Shown: positions 37,311-46,901, counted from the first letter of the stretch. The stretch is 64,000 nt of DNA from an uncultured Algibacter sp. (GCF_947487605.1 NZ_CANKXK010000012.1:62001-126000); one strand, 5' to 3'. Numbers and translations: made by a program. The notes: a model not told the origin generated them from the letters alone.

Positions 37311-38585
37311 TTAATTTCTAAAAATAGTTTGTTTTCTATCTGGTCCAACCGAAACGATTGTAATTGGAATTTCCAACTCTTTTTCTAAAAACTCTATATA
37401 TTCGTTTAAAGCTTGAGGTATTTGAGATGCTTCAGACATTTCTGTCAAATCTTCATTCCATCCACTAAAATCTGTGTAGATTGGTTCTACATTTTCTGGT
37501 TCAATATTATAAGGCAAATGATAAATCACATCACCTTTATATTTATATGCAGTACATACTTTTAAGGTTTTAAACCCTGAAAGCACATCGCCTTTCATCA
37601 TCATTAATTGCGTTACACCATTTACTTGACATGCATATTTTAAGGCTACTAAGTCTAGCCATCCACAACGTCTTGGTCTACCAGTTGTGGCTCCAAACTC
37701 GTTACCAACTTTAGCCATGGTTGCTCCGTCTTCGTCAAACAATTCTGTAGGAAAGGGACCTGACCCTACACGTGTTGTATAGGCTTTAAAAATCCCGAAG
37801 ACTTCTCCAATTTGATTTGGTGCTACCCCTAAACCAGTACAAGCACCCGCAGCTGTTGTGTTACTTGAAGTTACGAATGGGTAGGTTCCAAAATCAATAT
37901 CTAGTAAAGAGCCTTGAGCACCTTCAGCCAGAATGCTTTGTCCAGATTTTTGTGCTTGATAAATATATTCTTCAGAATCAATAAATTTTAAAGATTTTAA
38001 AACTTCAATAGCTTTAAAAAATTCGATTTCCAATTCAGCTAAATCATATTCTATCTCAACATTATAAAAAGCAATCATAGATTCATGCTTATTAGCTAGA
38101 GCTCTATATTTTTCTTTCCAATCGCTCAACTCTAAATCTCCAACACGAATACCGTTCCTGCCAGTTTTGTCCATGTAAGTTGGTCCAATACCTTTTAAAG
38201 TAGAACCAATTTTAGCTTTACCTTTTGAAGCTTCACTAGCTGCATCAAGTAAGCGATGTGTGGGTAAAATAATATGGGCTTTTCTAGAAATTAATAATGA
38301 TTTTCTATAATCAACGTCTTGTTCTTCTAGTTTGTCTAGTTCTCCTTTAAATATCACAGGGTCTATAACTACGCCATTTCCCACTAAGTTGGTAGCATCA
38401 TCATGAAATATTCCAGATGGTATGGTATGAAGTACATGTTTTCTGCCATTAAAAACTAAAGTATGTCCTGCGTTTGGACCTCCTTGAAAACGTGCAATAA
38501 TATTGTAGTTTGAGGTTAGTACATCAACAATTTTTCCTTTGCCTTCGTCTCCCCATTGTAATCCTAGTAGTAAATCTACTGCCAT
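37311..38585 (-). CDS. purA: Adenylosuccinate synthetase
   Basis: The 424-residue protein catalyses GTP-dependent ligation of IMP and aspartate, the first step to AMP. It starts LLGLQWGDEGKGKIVDVLT with the P-loop-like GDEGKGK and the catalytic Asp; GPNAGHTLVF holds the catalytic His. SLLDIDFGTYPFVTSSNTTA and TTGRPRRCGWLDLVAL complete the IMP and GTP sites. It lies 12 bp after the Fur-family gene, forming a transcript with RelA/SpoT upstream, which links a regulator, (p)ppGpp metabolism and purine synthesis; PurA is a known ppGpp target. Confidence 0.97.
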   Translation of the reverse strand: MAVDLLLGLQWGDEGKGKIVDVLTSNYNIIARFQGGPNAGHTLVFNGRKHVLHTIPSGIFHDDATNLVGNGVVIDPVIFKGELDKLEEQDVDYRKSLLISRKAHIILPTHRLLDAASEASKGKAKIGSTLKGIGPTYMDKTGRNGIRVGDLELSDWKEKYRALANKHESMIAFYNVEIEYDLAELEIEFFKAIEVLKSLKFIDSEEYIYQAQKSGQSILAEGAQGSLLDIDFGTYPFVTSSNTTAAGACTGLGVAPNQIGEVFGIFKAYTTRVGSGPFPTELFDEDGATMAKVGNEFGATTGRPRRCGWLDLVALKYACQVNGVTQLMMMKGDVLSGFKTLKVCTAYKYKGDVIYHLPYNIEPENVEPIYTDFSGWNEDLTEMSEASQIPQALNEYIEFLEKELEIPITIVSVGPDRKQTIFRN

Positions 38586-38597
38586 TGTAAAAAATAA

Positions 38598-39050
38598 TTA
38601 GTTGGTTGATTTTCTGTTTCCGTAAAAGTATAGTGAGTGGTTGTTTATTTCAATATCGAAAACCTCTTCAATTGTCTTTTTAATAGACTGAATTCTTGGA
38701 TCGCAAAACTCTATAACTTCTCCAGTATCTGTTAAAATAACATGATCGTGCTGTCTATCGAAATAAGATTTCTCGTAATGTGCCTGATTTTGTCCAAATT
38801 GATGTTTTCTAACCAATCCACATTCTAATAGTAGTTCTATGGTGTTATATAGTGTTGCTCTAGATACCCGATATTTTTTATTTTTCATACTAAGATATAG
38901 GGACTCTATATCAAAGTGTTCTGTATTATTATATATTTCTTGAAGAATCGCATATCGTTCAGGTGTTTTACGATGCCCATTAGTTTCTAAAAAGCTCGTA
39001 AATACACTTTTAACGATGTCTTGATTTTTGGTATCTGATTTTGCACTCAT
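38598..39050 (-). CDS. Fur-family transcriptional regulator
   Basis: The protein has 150 residues. A winged-helix DNA-binding domain (about 10-90) includes [16 protein letters not shown] and the recognition helix [17 protein letters not shown]. The dimerisation/metal domain starts at [20 protein letters not shown], with the regulatory-site histidines. The two CxxC structural-zinc motifs of classic Fur are absent; only one Cys (EFCDPRI) is near the expected place. It may therefore be a Fur/PerR variant lacking the structural zinc site, and metal specificity is uncertain. It is set between relA/spoT and purA. Confidence 0.9.
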   Translation of the reverse strand: MSAKSDTKNQDIVKSVFTSFLETNGHRKTPERYAILQEIYNNTEHFDIESLYLSMKNKKYRVSRATLYNTIELLLECGLVRKHQFGQNQAHYEKSYFDRQHDHVILTDTGEVIEFCDPRIQSIKKTIEEVFDIEINNHSLYFYGNRKSTN

Positions 39051-39060
39051 AATTTCGTCG

Positions 39061-39068
39061 CAAATTTA
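39061..39068 (-). promoter_or_regulatory. Candidate -7 element for the Fur-family gene
   Basis: On the minus strand TAAATTTG matches TAnnTTTG, 10 bp before the start codon in the 26-bp spacer after RelA/SpoT. It suggests that fur-purA can be transcribed independently. Confidence 0.45.
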
Positions 39069-39076
39069 CACTTTTT

Positions 39077-41296
39077 TTACACTCTAGTAACCTTATCAAT
39101 ACCATTAATTTTCTTAAGTTTTTCTTGGAGTCTTTTTAACATAGTATTGTTTTTTACAATCACGTTAATTTTTCCAGAAAAAAGCCCGTCGTCTGTCTCG
39201 AAACTTAAGCTTTTCATATTAACATGCATGTTAGATGAAATGATTTCTGTTATTTCATTCACTAAACCTAAGTGGTCTATTCCAGATACTTCTATTTTTA
39301 CCAAAAATTCTTGCTGCGTAGAATCAATCCATTTTGCAGGCATGATTCTGTAGGCATAATTAGATTGTAAACTAAGTGCGTTTGGGCAGTTTTTTTTATG
39401 AACTTTGATACCATCGGCAACTGTTAAAAAACCAAAAACGTCATCACCTGGAATAGGATTGCAGCAATTGGCTAATTTGTAATCTAACTTATCTTCTTCT
39501 TTACCAAAAACTATAGAATCGAAATTAGATGTAACTTCCTCTTTTTCTAATTCTTCTTTCGAAATAGTTGCTTTTCGACTTATTTTATTTTTAATAAATG
39601 TCATTAAAGCATTGCTTCTAGAAGAAGCGTAGTCTTTAAGCATTTTATTATCTATAGAGCCTATACCAACACGGTAGAAGAGATCTAAACTTGTTTTAAG
39701 TTTGAAATAGCGAACTAACTCATTTATACTTTCTTCGTTAAGTGTAATTTTGAGTTGTTTTAGCTTTCTTCTTAAAATTTCTTTGCCGTCTTCACCAATT
39801 ATTTTTCGATTTTCCTTGAGGGCAGATTTTATTTTGCCCCTTGCTCTTGCTGTTGTTGAATAATCTAACCAATTGGCATTTGGTTTGGCTGTTTCGGCAG
39901 TTAAAATATCTACTTGATCACCACTATGCAACACATGACTTAAAGGAACTAGTTTTCCATTTACTTTTGCACCGCGTGTTTTCATACCAACTTCTGTATG
40001 GATACTGAATGCGAAATCTAATGCTGTAGCTCCTTTTGGTAATGACTTTAACTCGCCTTTTGGTGTAAATACAAATATTTCTTGTGCGTAAAGATTAAGT
40101 TTAAATTGTTCGACAAAATCTACTGCATTTAACTGTGGATTTTCTAAGGCTTCTTGTAATCGATTAATCCAGTTTTCAAGACTATCTTCAAGTTCTTCGC
40201 CTTGTTTGTATTTGTAATGAGCGGCGTAACCTTTTTCGGCTATTTCGTTCATGCGTTGGCTTCGTATTTGTACTTCAACCCAGCGACCTTTTGGTCCCAT
40301 AACAGTTATATGAAGGGCTTCATAACCTGTTGACTTTGGAGAAGAAATCCAGTCTCGTAGTCTAATAGGATTAGGTCTAAAATGATCTGTGACAATAGAA
40401 TATATTTTCCAAGCTAAGAATTTTTCATTGACTTCATCACTTTCATAAATAATTCGAATAGCGAATTTATCATAAACTTCATCAAAAGAAACTCCTTGTT
40501 TTACCATTTTTTTTCTAATAGAAAAGATGGATTTAGGTCTTCCTTTAATGTTATACTTCATGTTCTCTTTGTTTAGAGATTTTTCAATAACCTCGCTAAA
40601 CTGAAGAATGTATTTGTCTTGCTCTTCTTTACTTTCTTTTATTTTGTTTAGAATATCGTTGTATACTTCAGGCTCTGTGTATTTTAAGCCTAAATCTTCA
40701 AGTTCGGTTTTAATATTATAAAGACCAATTCTATGGGCAAGAGGTGCGTAAATGTATAGTGTCTCAGATGCAATTTTTACTTGTTTATCTGCTCGCATTG
40801 CATCCATAGTTTGCATATTATGGAGTCTGTCTGCAATTTTTATAATAATAACACGAACATCATCATTAAGCGTAAGCAGCATTTTTCTGAAATTCTCGGC
40901 TTGAAGCGAAACATCCATGTCTTGCTCCTTACTAAGTGAGGAGATTTTTGTAAGTCCGTTTACAATTTTTGCAATGATTCCTCCAAAAAGTTGTTCAATA
41001 TCATCAATAGAATAATCGTCACTATCTTCTACGACGTCATGAAGTAATGCTGAAGCTATTGAGGTTGCATCAAGACCAATTTCTTGAGCTACAATTTTTG
41101 CTACGGCAATGGGATGGAAAATATAAGCTTCGCCAGATTTCCTGCGTTGATCTTTATGCCCATCGAGTGCCACATCAAAGGCTTTTCGAATCAGTTTTTT
41201 ATCATCACTAGAAAGCGTTCTATAACTAACTTTTAGTAATTCTTTATATGCTTTTGTAATTGCTGCGTTTTCTTTTTCTATCGCTTCCTCTGTCAT
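39077..41296 (-). CDS. Bifunctional (p)ppGpp synthetase/hydrolase (RelA/SpoT family)
   Basis: The protein has 739 residues. The HD hydrolase domain shows His61 in YIFHPIAVAKIV and the intact HDVVED (86-91), so hydrolysis should work. The synthetase domain includes YDKFAIRIIYES and EIAEKGYAAHYKYK. A TGS domain (EIFVFTPKGELKSLPKGATA), a zinc-finger-like/helical region (CCNPIPGDDVFGF) and a C-terminal ACT domain (IEVSGIDHLGLVNEITEI) follow. It is thus a long bifunctional Rel that sets the alarmone level in response to starvation. It lies upstream of fur-purA on the same strand and downstream of rdgB, another nucleotide enzyme. Confidence 0.95.
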   Translation of the reverse strand: MTEEAIEKENAAITKAYKELLKVSYRTLSSDDKKLIRKAFDVALDGHKDQRRKSGEAYIFHPIAVAKIVAQEIGLDATSIASALLHDVVEDSDDYSIDDIEQLFGGIIAKIVNGLTKISSLSKEQDMDVSLQAENFRKMLLTLNDDVRVIIIKIADRLHNMQTMDAMRADKQVKIASETLYIYAPLAHRIGLYNIKTELEDLGLKYTEPEVYNDILNKIKESKEEQDKYILQFSEVIEKSLNKENMKYNIKGRPKSIFSIRKKMVKQGVSFDEVYDKFAIRIIYESDEVNEKFLAWKIYSIVTDHFRPNPIRLRDWISSPKSTGYEALHITVMGPKGRWVEVQIRSQRMNEIAEKGYAAHYKYKQGEELEDSLENWINRLQEALENPQLNAVDFVEQFKLNLYAQEIFVFTPKGELKSLPKGATALDFAFSIHTEVGMKTRGAKVNGKLVPLSHVLHSGDQVDILTAETAKPNANWLDYSTTARARGKIKSALKENRKIIGEDGKEILRRKLKQLKITLNEESINELVRYFKLKTSLDLFYRVGIGSIDNKMLKDYASSRSNALMTFIKNKISRKATISKEELEKEEVTSNFDSIVFGKEEDKLDYKLANCCNPIPGDDVFGFLTVADGIKVHKKNCPNALSLQSNYAYRIMPAKWIDSTQQEFLVKIEVSGIDHLGLVNEITEIISSNMHVNMKSLSFETDDGLFSGKINVIVKNNTMLKRLQEKLKKINGIDKVTRV

Positions 41297-41350
41297 AAAT
41301 TAAAAGTAGCATAAAGAATATTAACTAGCAACATGGTTTTTAATTTTTTG

Positions 41351-41929
41351 TTATTTAATTTTTAGAAATTGAACAAGCTGAGAAACAGCTTTTCCACGAT
41401 GACCAATTTTGTTCTTAAGGCTTAGATCCATTTCTGCAAAAGTTTGATTGTAATTGTTAGGTTTGAAAATAGGGTCGTAACCAAAGCCCTTTGTGCCTTG
41501 TATAGTATAGGTTATCTTACCTTTACAAATACCTGTAAAGGTTTTAAGTTCTCCGCCAAGATGTAAAGCAATGACCGTTTTAAATTGTGCTTTTCTATTT
41601 GTTTTGTCTTTCAATTTAAAGAGTAATTTATCCATATTGTCATTAGCATCTCGTTGTTTACCTGCGTAACGAGCAGAGTAAACTCCTGGCTCTCCATTAA
41701 GTATTTCTACTTCTAAACCAGTATCATCTGCAAAGCAATCATAGCCATAATGGGTTTTTATATAATTAGCCTTCTGTATAGCATTCCCTTCTATGGTGTT
41801 TTGTGTTTCTGGGATGTCTTCAAAACAGCCAATATCTTTTAAACTTAATAGTTTAATATGCTTAGGAATTAAAGCTTGAACTTCTTTAAGCTTATTTAAA
41901 TTATTGGTTGCGAACACAAGTTTTATCAT
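41351..41929 (-). CDS. rdgB: XTP/dITP diphosphatase (RdgB/HAM1 family)
   Basis: The 192-residue protein removes non-canonical purine NTPs (XTP, dITP) from the pool. Signatures are FATNNLNKLKEVQALIP at the N-terminus, DCFADDTGLEVEIL (catalytic Asp pair), GEPGVYSARYAG and GTKGFGYDPIFKPN near the C-terminus. Length is normal. It probably heads the transcript that continues into relA/spoT, 54 bp away, and the neighbourhood is all purine nucleotide metabolism. Confidence 0.95.
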   Translation of the reverse strand: MIKLVFATNNLNKLKEVQALIPKHIKLLSLKDIGCFEDIPETQNTIEGNAIQKANYIKTHYGYDCFADDTGLEVEILNGEPGVYSARYAGKQRDANDNMDKLLFKLKDKTNRKAQFKTVIALHLGGELKTFTGICKGKITYTIQGTKGFGYDPIFKPNNYNQTFAEMDLSLKNKIGHRGKAVSQLVQFLKIK

Positions 41930-42023
41930 AGTGTATAATTGCTAGTAAAGTATTTAAGTAATTTAAATTATTTATCTTAGTAAGCATAATAAATCTAATG
42001 TGTAAAATTAAAATTTATTGGTT

Positions 42024-42420
42024 ATGAAAAAATTAATATTAATTATTCTTCTTTTTGTTTTTTTGCATCTCATATTCCCAAAATAAAGATATTAGAAATA
42101 CTGTTATAAAGTCGAAGTACGAAAACATATTTTATAAATCTCCTCAACAAGGTAACAAAGAGATGCCTTTTAATGTGAAAAGAATTGTGTTTTCAACAAA
42201 TTTTAAAGGGTCGAAGTCAAAGAATCAATGTCAAATATCTATATATGGCATGGTAAATAATAAAAATGAGACTATTCATCACAATGTAGCCTCAATTGAA
42301 GAAATAGTTTATTATACCAAAGTTTTAAAAAATAAATATAAAAAGATTTTATTGTTCGAAAATTTATATAAAGTAGGTTCAAAAAATTATACAGATACGT
42401 CAATAGTAGTTGAGTATTAG
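42024..42420 (+). pseudogene. Small secreted protein with a frameshift in its signal peptide
   Basis: ATG at 42024 opens a typical signal peptide (MKKLILIILLFVFF) but runs to a stop after 20 codons. The next frame carries the rest: from about 42055 it reads FFCISYSQNKDIRNTVIKS and continues for about 120 residues to 42420. Removing one T from the T7 run at 42058-42064 would join them as ...LLFVFCISYSQNKD, a normal Bacteroidota leader with the usual SYSQ cleavage site. The mature part is small, basic and contains FNVKRIVFSTNFKGSKSKNQ; no known family. It could be a true frameshift, a phase-variable tract or a read error. Confidence 0.6.
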
Positions 42421-42449
42421 ATTAGGATGTAAAATTTAGATATATTAAT

Positions 42450-44009
42450 ATGAAACAAATCACCCTTCTTTTATTGATGGTTTTTATATGTTCTTGTAAA
42501 AATAAAGCTGTGAAAACTGATTATTTAGGAATAATAGATTTTGAAGTTACTGGAACTAAAGATGCGATTCCTAAATTTGAAAAAGGCTTATTGCTTCTGC
42601 ATAGTTTTGAATATCAAGATGCCAGAGAAGCTTTCTTAGAAGCACAGAAATTAGATCCCAACATGGCCATGGCTTATTGGGGAGAAGCAATGACATATAA
42701 TCATAGTTTATGGAGGGATCAAGATTTTGATAACGCAATTGAAACGGTTCAGAAAATTAAAAAACTTAGGGAAAAAGTTGAGTTTACTACTGTAGAAGAA
42801 GGCTTATTAGATGGTGTTGAAATTTTATATAAAGAAAAGACACTTAAAAAAGAAAGGGACCAAGCATATATGAAACATATGCAAGAGCTTTTTAAGAAAT
42901 TCCCAGAAAACAATGAAATTGCTGCTTTTTATTCATTATCACTTTTAGGTTCTGTTGCAGAAGGAAGAAATGATTCTATATATGGAGAAGGAGCAGTTAT
43001 TGCTAATAAGATATTACAAAGTAATAGAAAGCACCCTGGGGCATTACATTATTTAATACACTCTTATGATGATCCTAAACACGCTCATTTAGCACTTGAT
43101 GCTGCTGATGCTTACGCAAAAGTAGCACCAGATGCTAGTCATGCCTTACATATGCCATCTCATATTTATGTAGCTTTAGGCATGTGGGATAAAGTTGTTG
43201 CATCAAATATAGATTCTTATGGAGCAAGTGTTGCTAGAATGAAAAATAAAGAACTCGACAATAATGCGAGAGGTTATCATGCTTATCATTGGTTGGAATA
43301 TGGCTATTTGCAAAAAGGACAAGTTGCAGAGGCAGAGAAAATGGTTTGGGATATGGAAAAATATTGTAAAGAGGATCCGTCAAGAAGAGCGCGGGTTCAT
43401 TTGTTATTTCTAAAAGGAACTTTTTTAGCGGAAGCAGACCTTTGGAATCATCCAATTTCAAATATAGAGATTGATGTTTCAGATGCTAATATTGCTATTA
43501 AATCTCAAAACTATTTTATAGAAGGTAGAATTGCATTTGAAAACAATAATGCTGAGGTTTTAGGTAAAATAATAGAATCTATGGAAAGTGACATAAAAAG
43601 CGAATCACTTTTAGTCGATAACGTATCGAGTGGCTTTAGTGTTTGCGCATCTGGTAATCGGGAATTACCAAATAGAACAGATATTAGTGAGTCTATTGTA
43701 ATGAAAACCCAACTAATGGCATTACGGGCAAGATTAGAGAATAATATTATTGAGACTGAAAAATTCCTTAAGAAATCAGTTTTTTTACAAGACCAGTTGG
43801 CCTACAGTTATGGGCCACCATTTATTCAAAAACCAACTAAAGAAATGTATGCTGAGTTTTTGATGGATCAGAATAGGTTAGAGGAATCTATAGTTTTGTT
43901 TAAGCAAGCTTTAGAGAAAGGAACAAAAAGATTAACAGCTTTAAACGGATTAGAAAAAGCAACCTTGATGCTAGAGAAAAAGATGTCGGTTAAGGAAGCT
44001 GTATTATGA
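42450..44009 (+). CDS. TPR-repeat lipoprotein
   Basis: The protein has 519 residues and a lipoprotein signal (LLLMVFICSCKNK, Cys16). TPR-like helices start with FEKGLLLLHSFEYQDAREAF (residues about 43-62), followed by LDPNMAMAYWGEAMTYNHSL and GALHYLIHSYDDPKHAHLAL. A recurrent pattern of His-containing helices (SHALHMPSHIYVALGMWDKV) resembles the 'tetratricopeptide repeat' proteins with large periplasmic domains common in flavobacteria. It has no enzymatic motif I recognise. The short secreted protein lies 29 bp upstream. Confidence 0.85.
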   Translation: MKQITLLLLMVFICSCKNKAVKTDYLGIIDFEVTGTKDAIPKFEKGLLLLHSFEYQDAREAFLEAQKLDPNMAMAYWGEAMTYNHSLWRDQDFDNAIETVQKIKKLREKVEFTTVEEGLLDGVEILYKEKTLKKERDQAYMKHMQELFKKFPENNEIAAFYSLSLLGSVAEGRNDSIYGEGAVIANKILQSNRKHPGALHYLIHSYDDPKHAHLALDAADAYAKVAPDASHALHMPSHIYVALGMWDKVVASNIDSYGASVARMKNKELDNNARGYHAYHWLEYGYLQKGQVAEAEKMVWDMEKYCKEDPSRRARVHLLFLKGTFLAEADLWNHPISNIEIDVSDANIAIKSQNYFIEGRIAFENNNAEVLGKIIESMESDIKSESLLVDNVSSGFSVCASGNRELPNRTDISESIVMKTQLMALRARLENNIIETEKFLKKSVFLQDQLAYSYGPPFIQKPTKEMYAEFLMDQNRLEESIVLFKQALEKGTKRLTALNGLEKATLMLEKKMSVKEAVL

Positions 44010-44118
44010 ATTTTCTTAGAAGGTTAAGGTAGTTCAAATAAATTATTTTAAAATGATATAAGTCATCTTTAAAGATGCCAGTGTTATTTAAATTTGAGTA
44101 TAAATTAAAAAAGAAAAT

Positions 44119-44418
44119 ATGACGGTAAGTATCCAATATGTAGGAGTAGATAAAAGTGAAACACTTTCAAAATTCACTAAAGAAAAATTAAGTAAATTAC
44201 CTAATAAATATGAATTCTTAATAAGTGCTTCTGTGCATTTTAAACAAGATGAAAAAGAGCATATAAATGGTAAAATTTGCAACATAGAATTAAGTTTACC
44301 TGGACCAAGAATATTTGCGACTTCCAATGAACGCAATTTTGAAGTGTCTGTTAGAGAAACCATTAAAGATTTAGAACGTCAATTAAAAAAACGCAAACAA
44401 GTTTTTAAAACACATTAG
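44119..44418 (+). CDS. hpf: Ribosome hibernation promoting factor (HPF/RaiA family, short form)
   Basis: The 99-residue protein begins MTVSIQYVGVDKSETLSKFT and has the beta-alpha-beta fold of YfiA/HPF with the basic C-terminal helix VRETIKDLERQLKKRKQ that sits on the 30S decoding centre. Only the short form is present, without the long-HPF dimerisation domain. Such proteins inactivate ribosomes as 100S or idle 70S particles in stationary phase. The 3' end overlaps the convergent rlmH gene by 4 bp. Confidence 0.9.
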   Translation: MTVSIQYVGVDKSETLSKFTKEKLSKLPNKYEFLISASVHFKQDEKEHINGKICNIELSLPGPRIFATSNERNFEVSVRETIKDLERQLKKRKQVFKTH

Positions 44419-44888
44419 CGATGATGATAAGGCTCGTTTCTCAAAATTGTAAATCCTCTATAGAGCTGTTCAATAAAAAATAAGCGAATCATTTGATGAG
44501 AAAATGTCATTTTAGATAATGATAGTTTTCCATTTGCTTTGTTGTAAACATCCTTAGAAAACCCATAAGGCCCACCAATAACAAAAACAAGTTGTTTAAT
44601 ACCAGAATTCATGTGTTTTTGCAAATAAGAAGAAAAATCGATAGAATTAAGTGTTTTTCCTTGTTCATCTAATAATATCAATACATCAGTGGTGTTTATT
44701 TTATTAAGTATAAGCGTGCCTTCCTTTTCTTTTTGTTGTTCTTCGCTTAAATTTTTTGTGTTTTTTAAATCTGGAATAATTTCTAAATTAAACTTAATAT
44801 AGTGCCCTAATCGCTTTACATAATCTTCAATAATGGATGCAAGTTGCTTATTATCAGTTTTTCCAATAGCAAGTAATTTTATAGTCAT
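44415..44888 (-). CDS. rlmH: 23S rRNA (pseudouridine1915-N3)-methyltransferase RlmH
   Basis: The 157-residue protein is a SPOUT-fold methyltransferase. Motifs are LLDEQGK, the SAM-binding loop VFVIGGPYGFS, and the C-terminal knot LSLSKMTFSHQMIRLFFIEQ ending in EPYHHR. It modifies the pseudouridine at 1915 in 23S helix 69 as a late step. It is convergent with hpf, another ribosome-associated gene, with a 4-bp overlap of stops. Confidence 0.96.
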   Translation of the reverse strand: MTIKLLAIGKTDNKQLASIIEDYVKRLGHYIKFNLEIIPDLKNTKNLSEEQQKEKEGTLILNKINTTDVLILLDEQGKTLNSIDFSSYLQKHMNSGIKQLVFVIGGPYGFSKDVYNKANGKLSLSKMTFSHQMIRLFFIEQLYRGFTILRNEPYHHR

Positions 44889-44987
44889 ATAACAAAATTA
44901 ATATTTACAATTTGTCAAATATGCAATTAAAACAATAAAATTTGAAAATTTCGTAAATGTAAAATATAATTTCGCAAATCAATTTCT

Positions 44988-44995
44988 TATTTTTG
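44988..44995 (+). promoter_or_regulatory. Candidate -7 element for nadC
   Basis: TATTTTTG matches TAnnTTTG and lies 18 bp before the ATG at 45014. It overlaps the TTG that would otherwise serve as an alternative start at 44993, which argues against that start. Confidence 0.5.
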
Positions 44996-45013
44996 TTTCA
45001 AATTTTCTCAAAA

Positions 45014-45874
45014 ATGATAACACAAGAAATCTTTGATTCCGAAGTAAAACGTATTATATCTAGCGCCATAAATGAAGATGTTGGAGACGGCGATCATAGT
45101 TCTTTGGCATGTATTCCAAATAATGCAAGAGGAAAAGCTAAGTTATTAGTAAAGGATAAAGGAGTTATTGGAGGTGTTAACTTTGCAAAGAAAGTGTTTG
45201 CCTATGTCGATAAAAACTTAAAACTGGATGTTCTTATTGAAGATGGCACCGAAGTTACTTTTGGAGATATAGTTATGTATGTTGAAGGGCCTTCGCAGTC
45301 AATCTTGAAAGCAGAGCGCACCGTTTTAAATGCTATGCAACGTATGAGTGCTATTGCCACAAAAACTAAAATGTTTGTTGATTTAATTGATGGTACTAAA
45401 ACTAAAATTCTAGATACCCGTAAAACAACACCTGGAATACGTGTTCTAGAAAAATGGGCAGTAAAGATTGGTGGTGGAGAAAATCATAGATTTGCTTTGT
45501 ATGATATGATTATGCTAAAAGATAATCATATTGATTTTGCAGGAGGTATTACCAAAGCAATTGAAATGACTAAGCAGTATTTAAAGGAAACAGAGAAGGA
45601 CTTAAATATTATGGTAGAGGCTCGCAATTTAATGGAAGTTGAAGAAATATTAAGAAATGAAGGCATATATAGAATCTTGCTTGATAATTTCGATTATGAA
45701 GATACTAGAAAAGCAGTAAAATTAATAGGAGATCAATGTCTTACAGAATCTTCTGGAAATATTAATGAAACGACCATTAGGCATTATGCCGAATGTGGTG
45801 TAAACTTTATTTCTTGTGGTGCATTAACCCACTCGGTTCATAACATGGACTTAAGTTTAAAAGCAATGAAATAA
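45014..45874 (+). CDS. nadC: Nicotinate-nucleotide pyrophosphorylase (carboxylating)
   Basis: The start at ATG 45014 gives MITQEIFDSEVKRIISSAIN and 286 residues; a TTG seven codons upstream overlaps the promoter. The enzyme converts quinolinate and PRPP to nicotinate mononucleotide in de novo NAD synthesis. Seen are EDVGDGDHSSLACI, the PRPP/quinolinate site KILDTRKTTPGIRVLEKWAV, GGGENHRFALYDMIMLKDNH, and the C-terminal ISCGALTHSV. Quinolinate synthase and aspartate oxidase genes are not in the window. Confidence 0.95.
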   Translation: MITQEIFDSEVKRIISSAINEDVGDGDHSSLACIPNNARGKAKLLVKDKGVIGGVNFAKKVFAYVDKNLKLDVLIEDGTEVTFGDIVMYVEGPSQSILKAERTVLNAMQRMSAIATKTKMFVDLIDGTKTKILDTRKTTPGIRVLEKWAVKIGGGENHRFALYDMIMLKDNHIDFAGGITKAIEMTKQYLKETEKDLNIMVEARNLMEVEEILRNEGIYRILLDNFDYEDTRKAVKLIGDQCLTESSGNINETTIRHYAECGVNFISCGALTHSVHNMDLSLKAMK

Positions 45875-45956
45875 TTAATAGTTATAAGCCTTATTTGTTA
45901 GTTGATTTTTATATAAATTGCATGTATAAAATTCACTAAAGCAAATTGAAGTTTTA

Positions 45957-46898
45957 ATGACTAAACCTCTTGAAGATAAATTAGATAAAATACCAGTACT
46001 TAATATTTTAGTCCGCTTTTTAAAGCGTATAAAATTGCCTGGACTCGAAGGTTTGTCTTTTTACGATTTATTAGAACTTTATATTACAGGTATAGTAAAA
46101 GGTGCATTAACCACAAGAGCAAGTGCTATTGCGTTTAGTTTTTTTACCGCATTGTTTCCATTTTTACTTTTCGTTTTAATTATAATTCCTCTAATTCCAG
46201 TTGATAACTTTCAAGTAGAGTTTATGAATTTTTTGGAGTCGTTTTTACCACCAAGTACATCAGATTTTTTCTTTCATAATATTTTTGAAAACATTGAGAA
46301 CTCCCAAAGAGGAGGCTTGCTGTCTTCGGTATTTGTATTATCCATCGCTTTAATGGCAAATGGTGTAAATGCTATATTTTCGGGTTTCGAAAATTCCTAT
46401 CATGAGCAATTAACTAGAAATGTTTTTAAACAATATTTATATGCCCTAGGGATTGCTTTAATACTTGCTTTTTTATTAATTATAACTATTGTAGTACTTG
46501 TATATTTTCAAATTTATATTATTCAAGAATTGTTAGATGCATTAGAGAATAGAGGATATCAAGTAGAATCACAAAGCGTTTTTTGGTATGATATTGCAAA
46601 GTATTTATTCTTTGTTCTTATGGTTTATTTGGCTACCGCAACCTTATATTATTTTGGAACTAAAGAAGGAAGGCATTCCAATTTCTTTTCTGTTGGTGCT
46701 TTGTTTACAACACTTCTTATAATATTGTCATCCTATTTTTTTGGTGTTTATATAGAAAACTTCGGGCAGTACAACAAACTTTATGGCTCTATTGGTGCGC
46801 TTCTAATTTTACTATTTTACTTGTGGTTAAATGCCAATATTTTGTTATTAGGTTACGAGTTAAATGCGTCTCTAAATAAGTTGCGAAAAAGCTGCTAG
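45957..46898 (+). CDS. YihY/BrkB-family membrane protein
   Basis: The 313-residue protein is polytopic with about six membrane segments. The family marker TTRASAIAFSFFTALFPFLL lies in the first hydrophobic region; IALMANGVNAIFSGFENSYH and the final LYGSIGALLILLFYLWLNAN are also typical. The family was once annotated as ribonuclease BN but has no nuclease motif; its role is not established. It lies 83 bp after nadC and 3 bp before priA, so it is probably co-transcribed with priA. Confidence 0.9.
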   Translation: MTKPLEDKLDKIPVLNILVRFLKRIKLPGLEGLSFYDLLELYITGIVKGALTTRASAIAFSFFTALFPFLLFVLIIIPLIPVDNFQVEFMNFLESFLPPSTSDFFFHNIFENIENSQRGGLLSSVFVLSIALMANGVNAIFSGFENSYHEQLTRNVFKQYLYALGIALILAFLLIITIVVLVYFQIYIIQELLDALENRGYQVESQSVFWYDIAKYLFFVLMVYLATATLYYFGTKEGRHSNFFSVGALFTTLLIILSSYFFGVYIENFGQYNKLYGSIGALLILLFYLWLNANILLLGYELNASLNKLRKSC

Positions 46899-46901
46899 TT
46901 T

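Noticed and set aside
44993-45013. TTG start for nadC seven codons upstream
   Set aside because: It overlaps the TATTTTTG -7 box, and the ATG at 45014 gives the usual NadC N-terminus.
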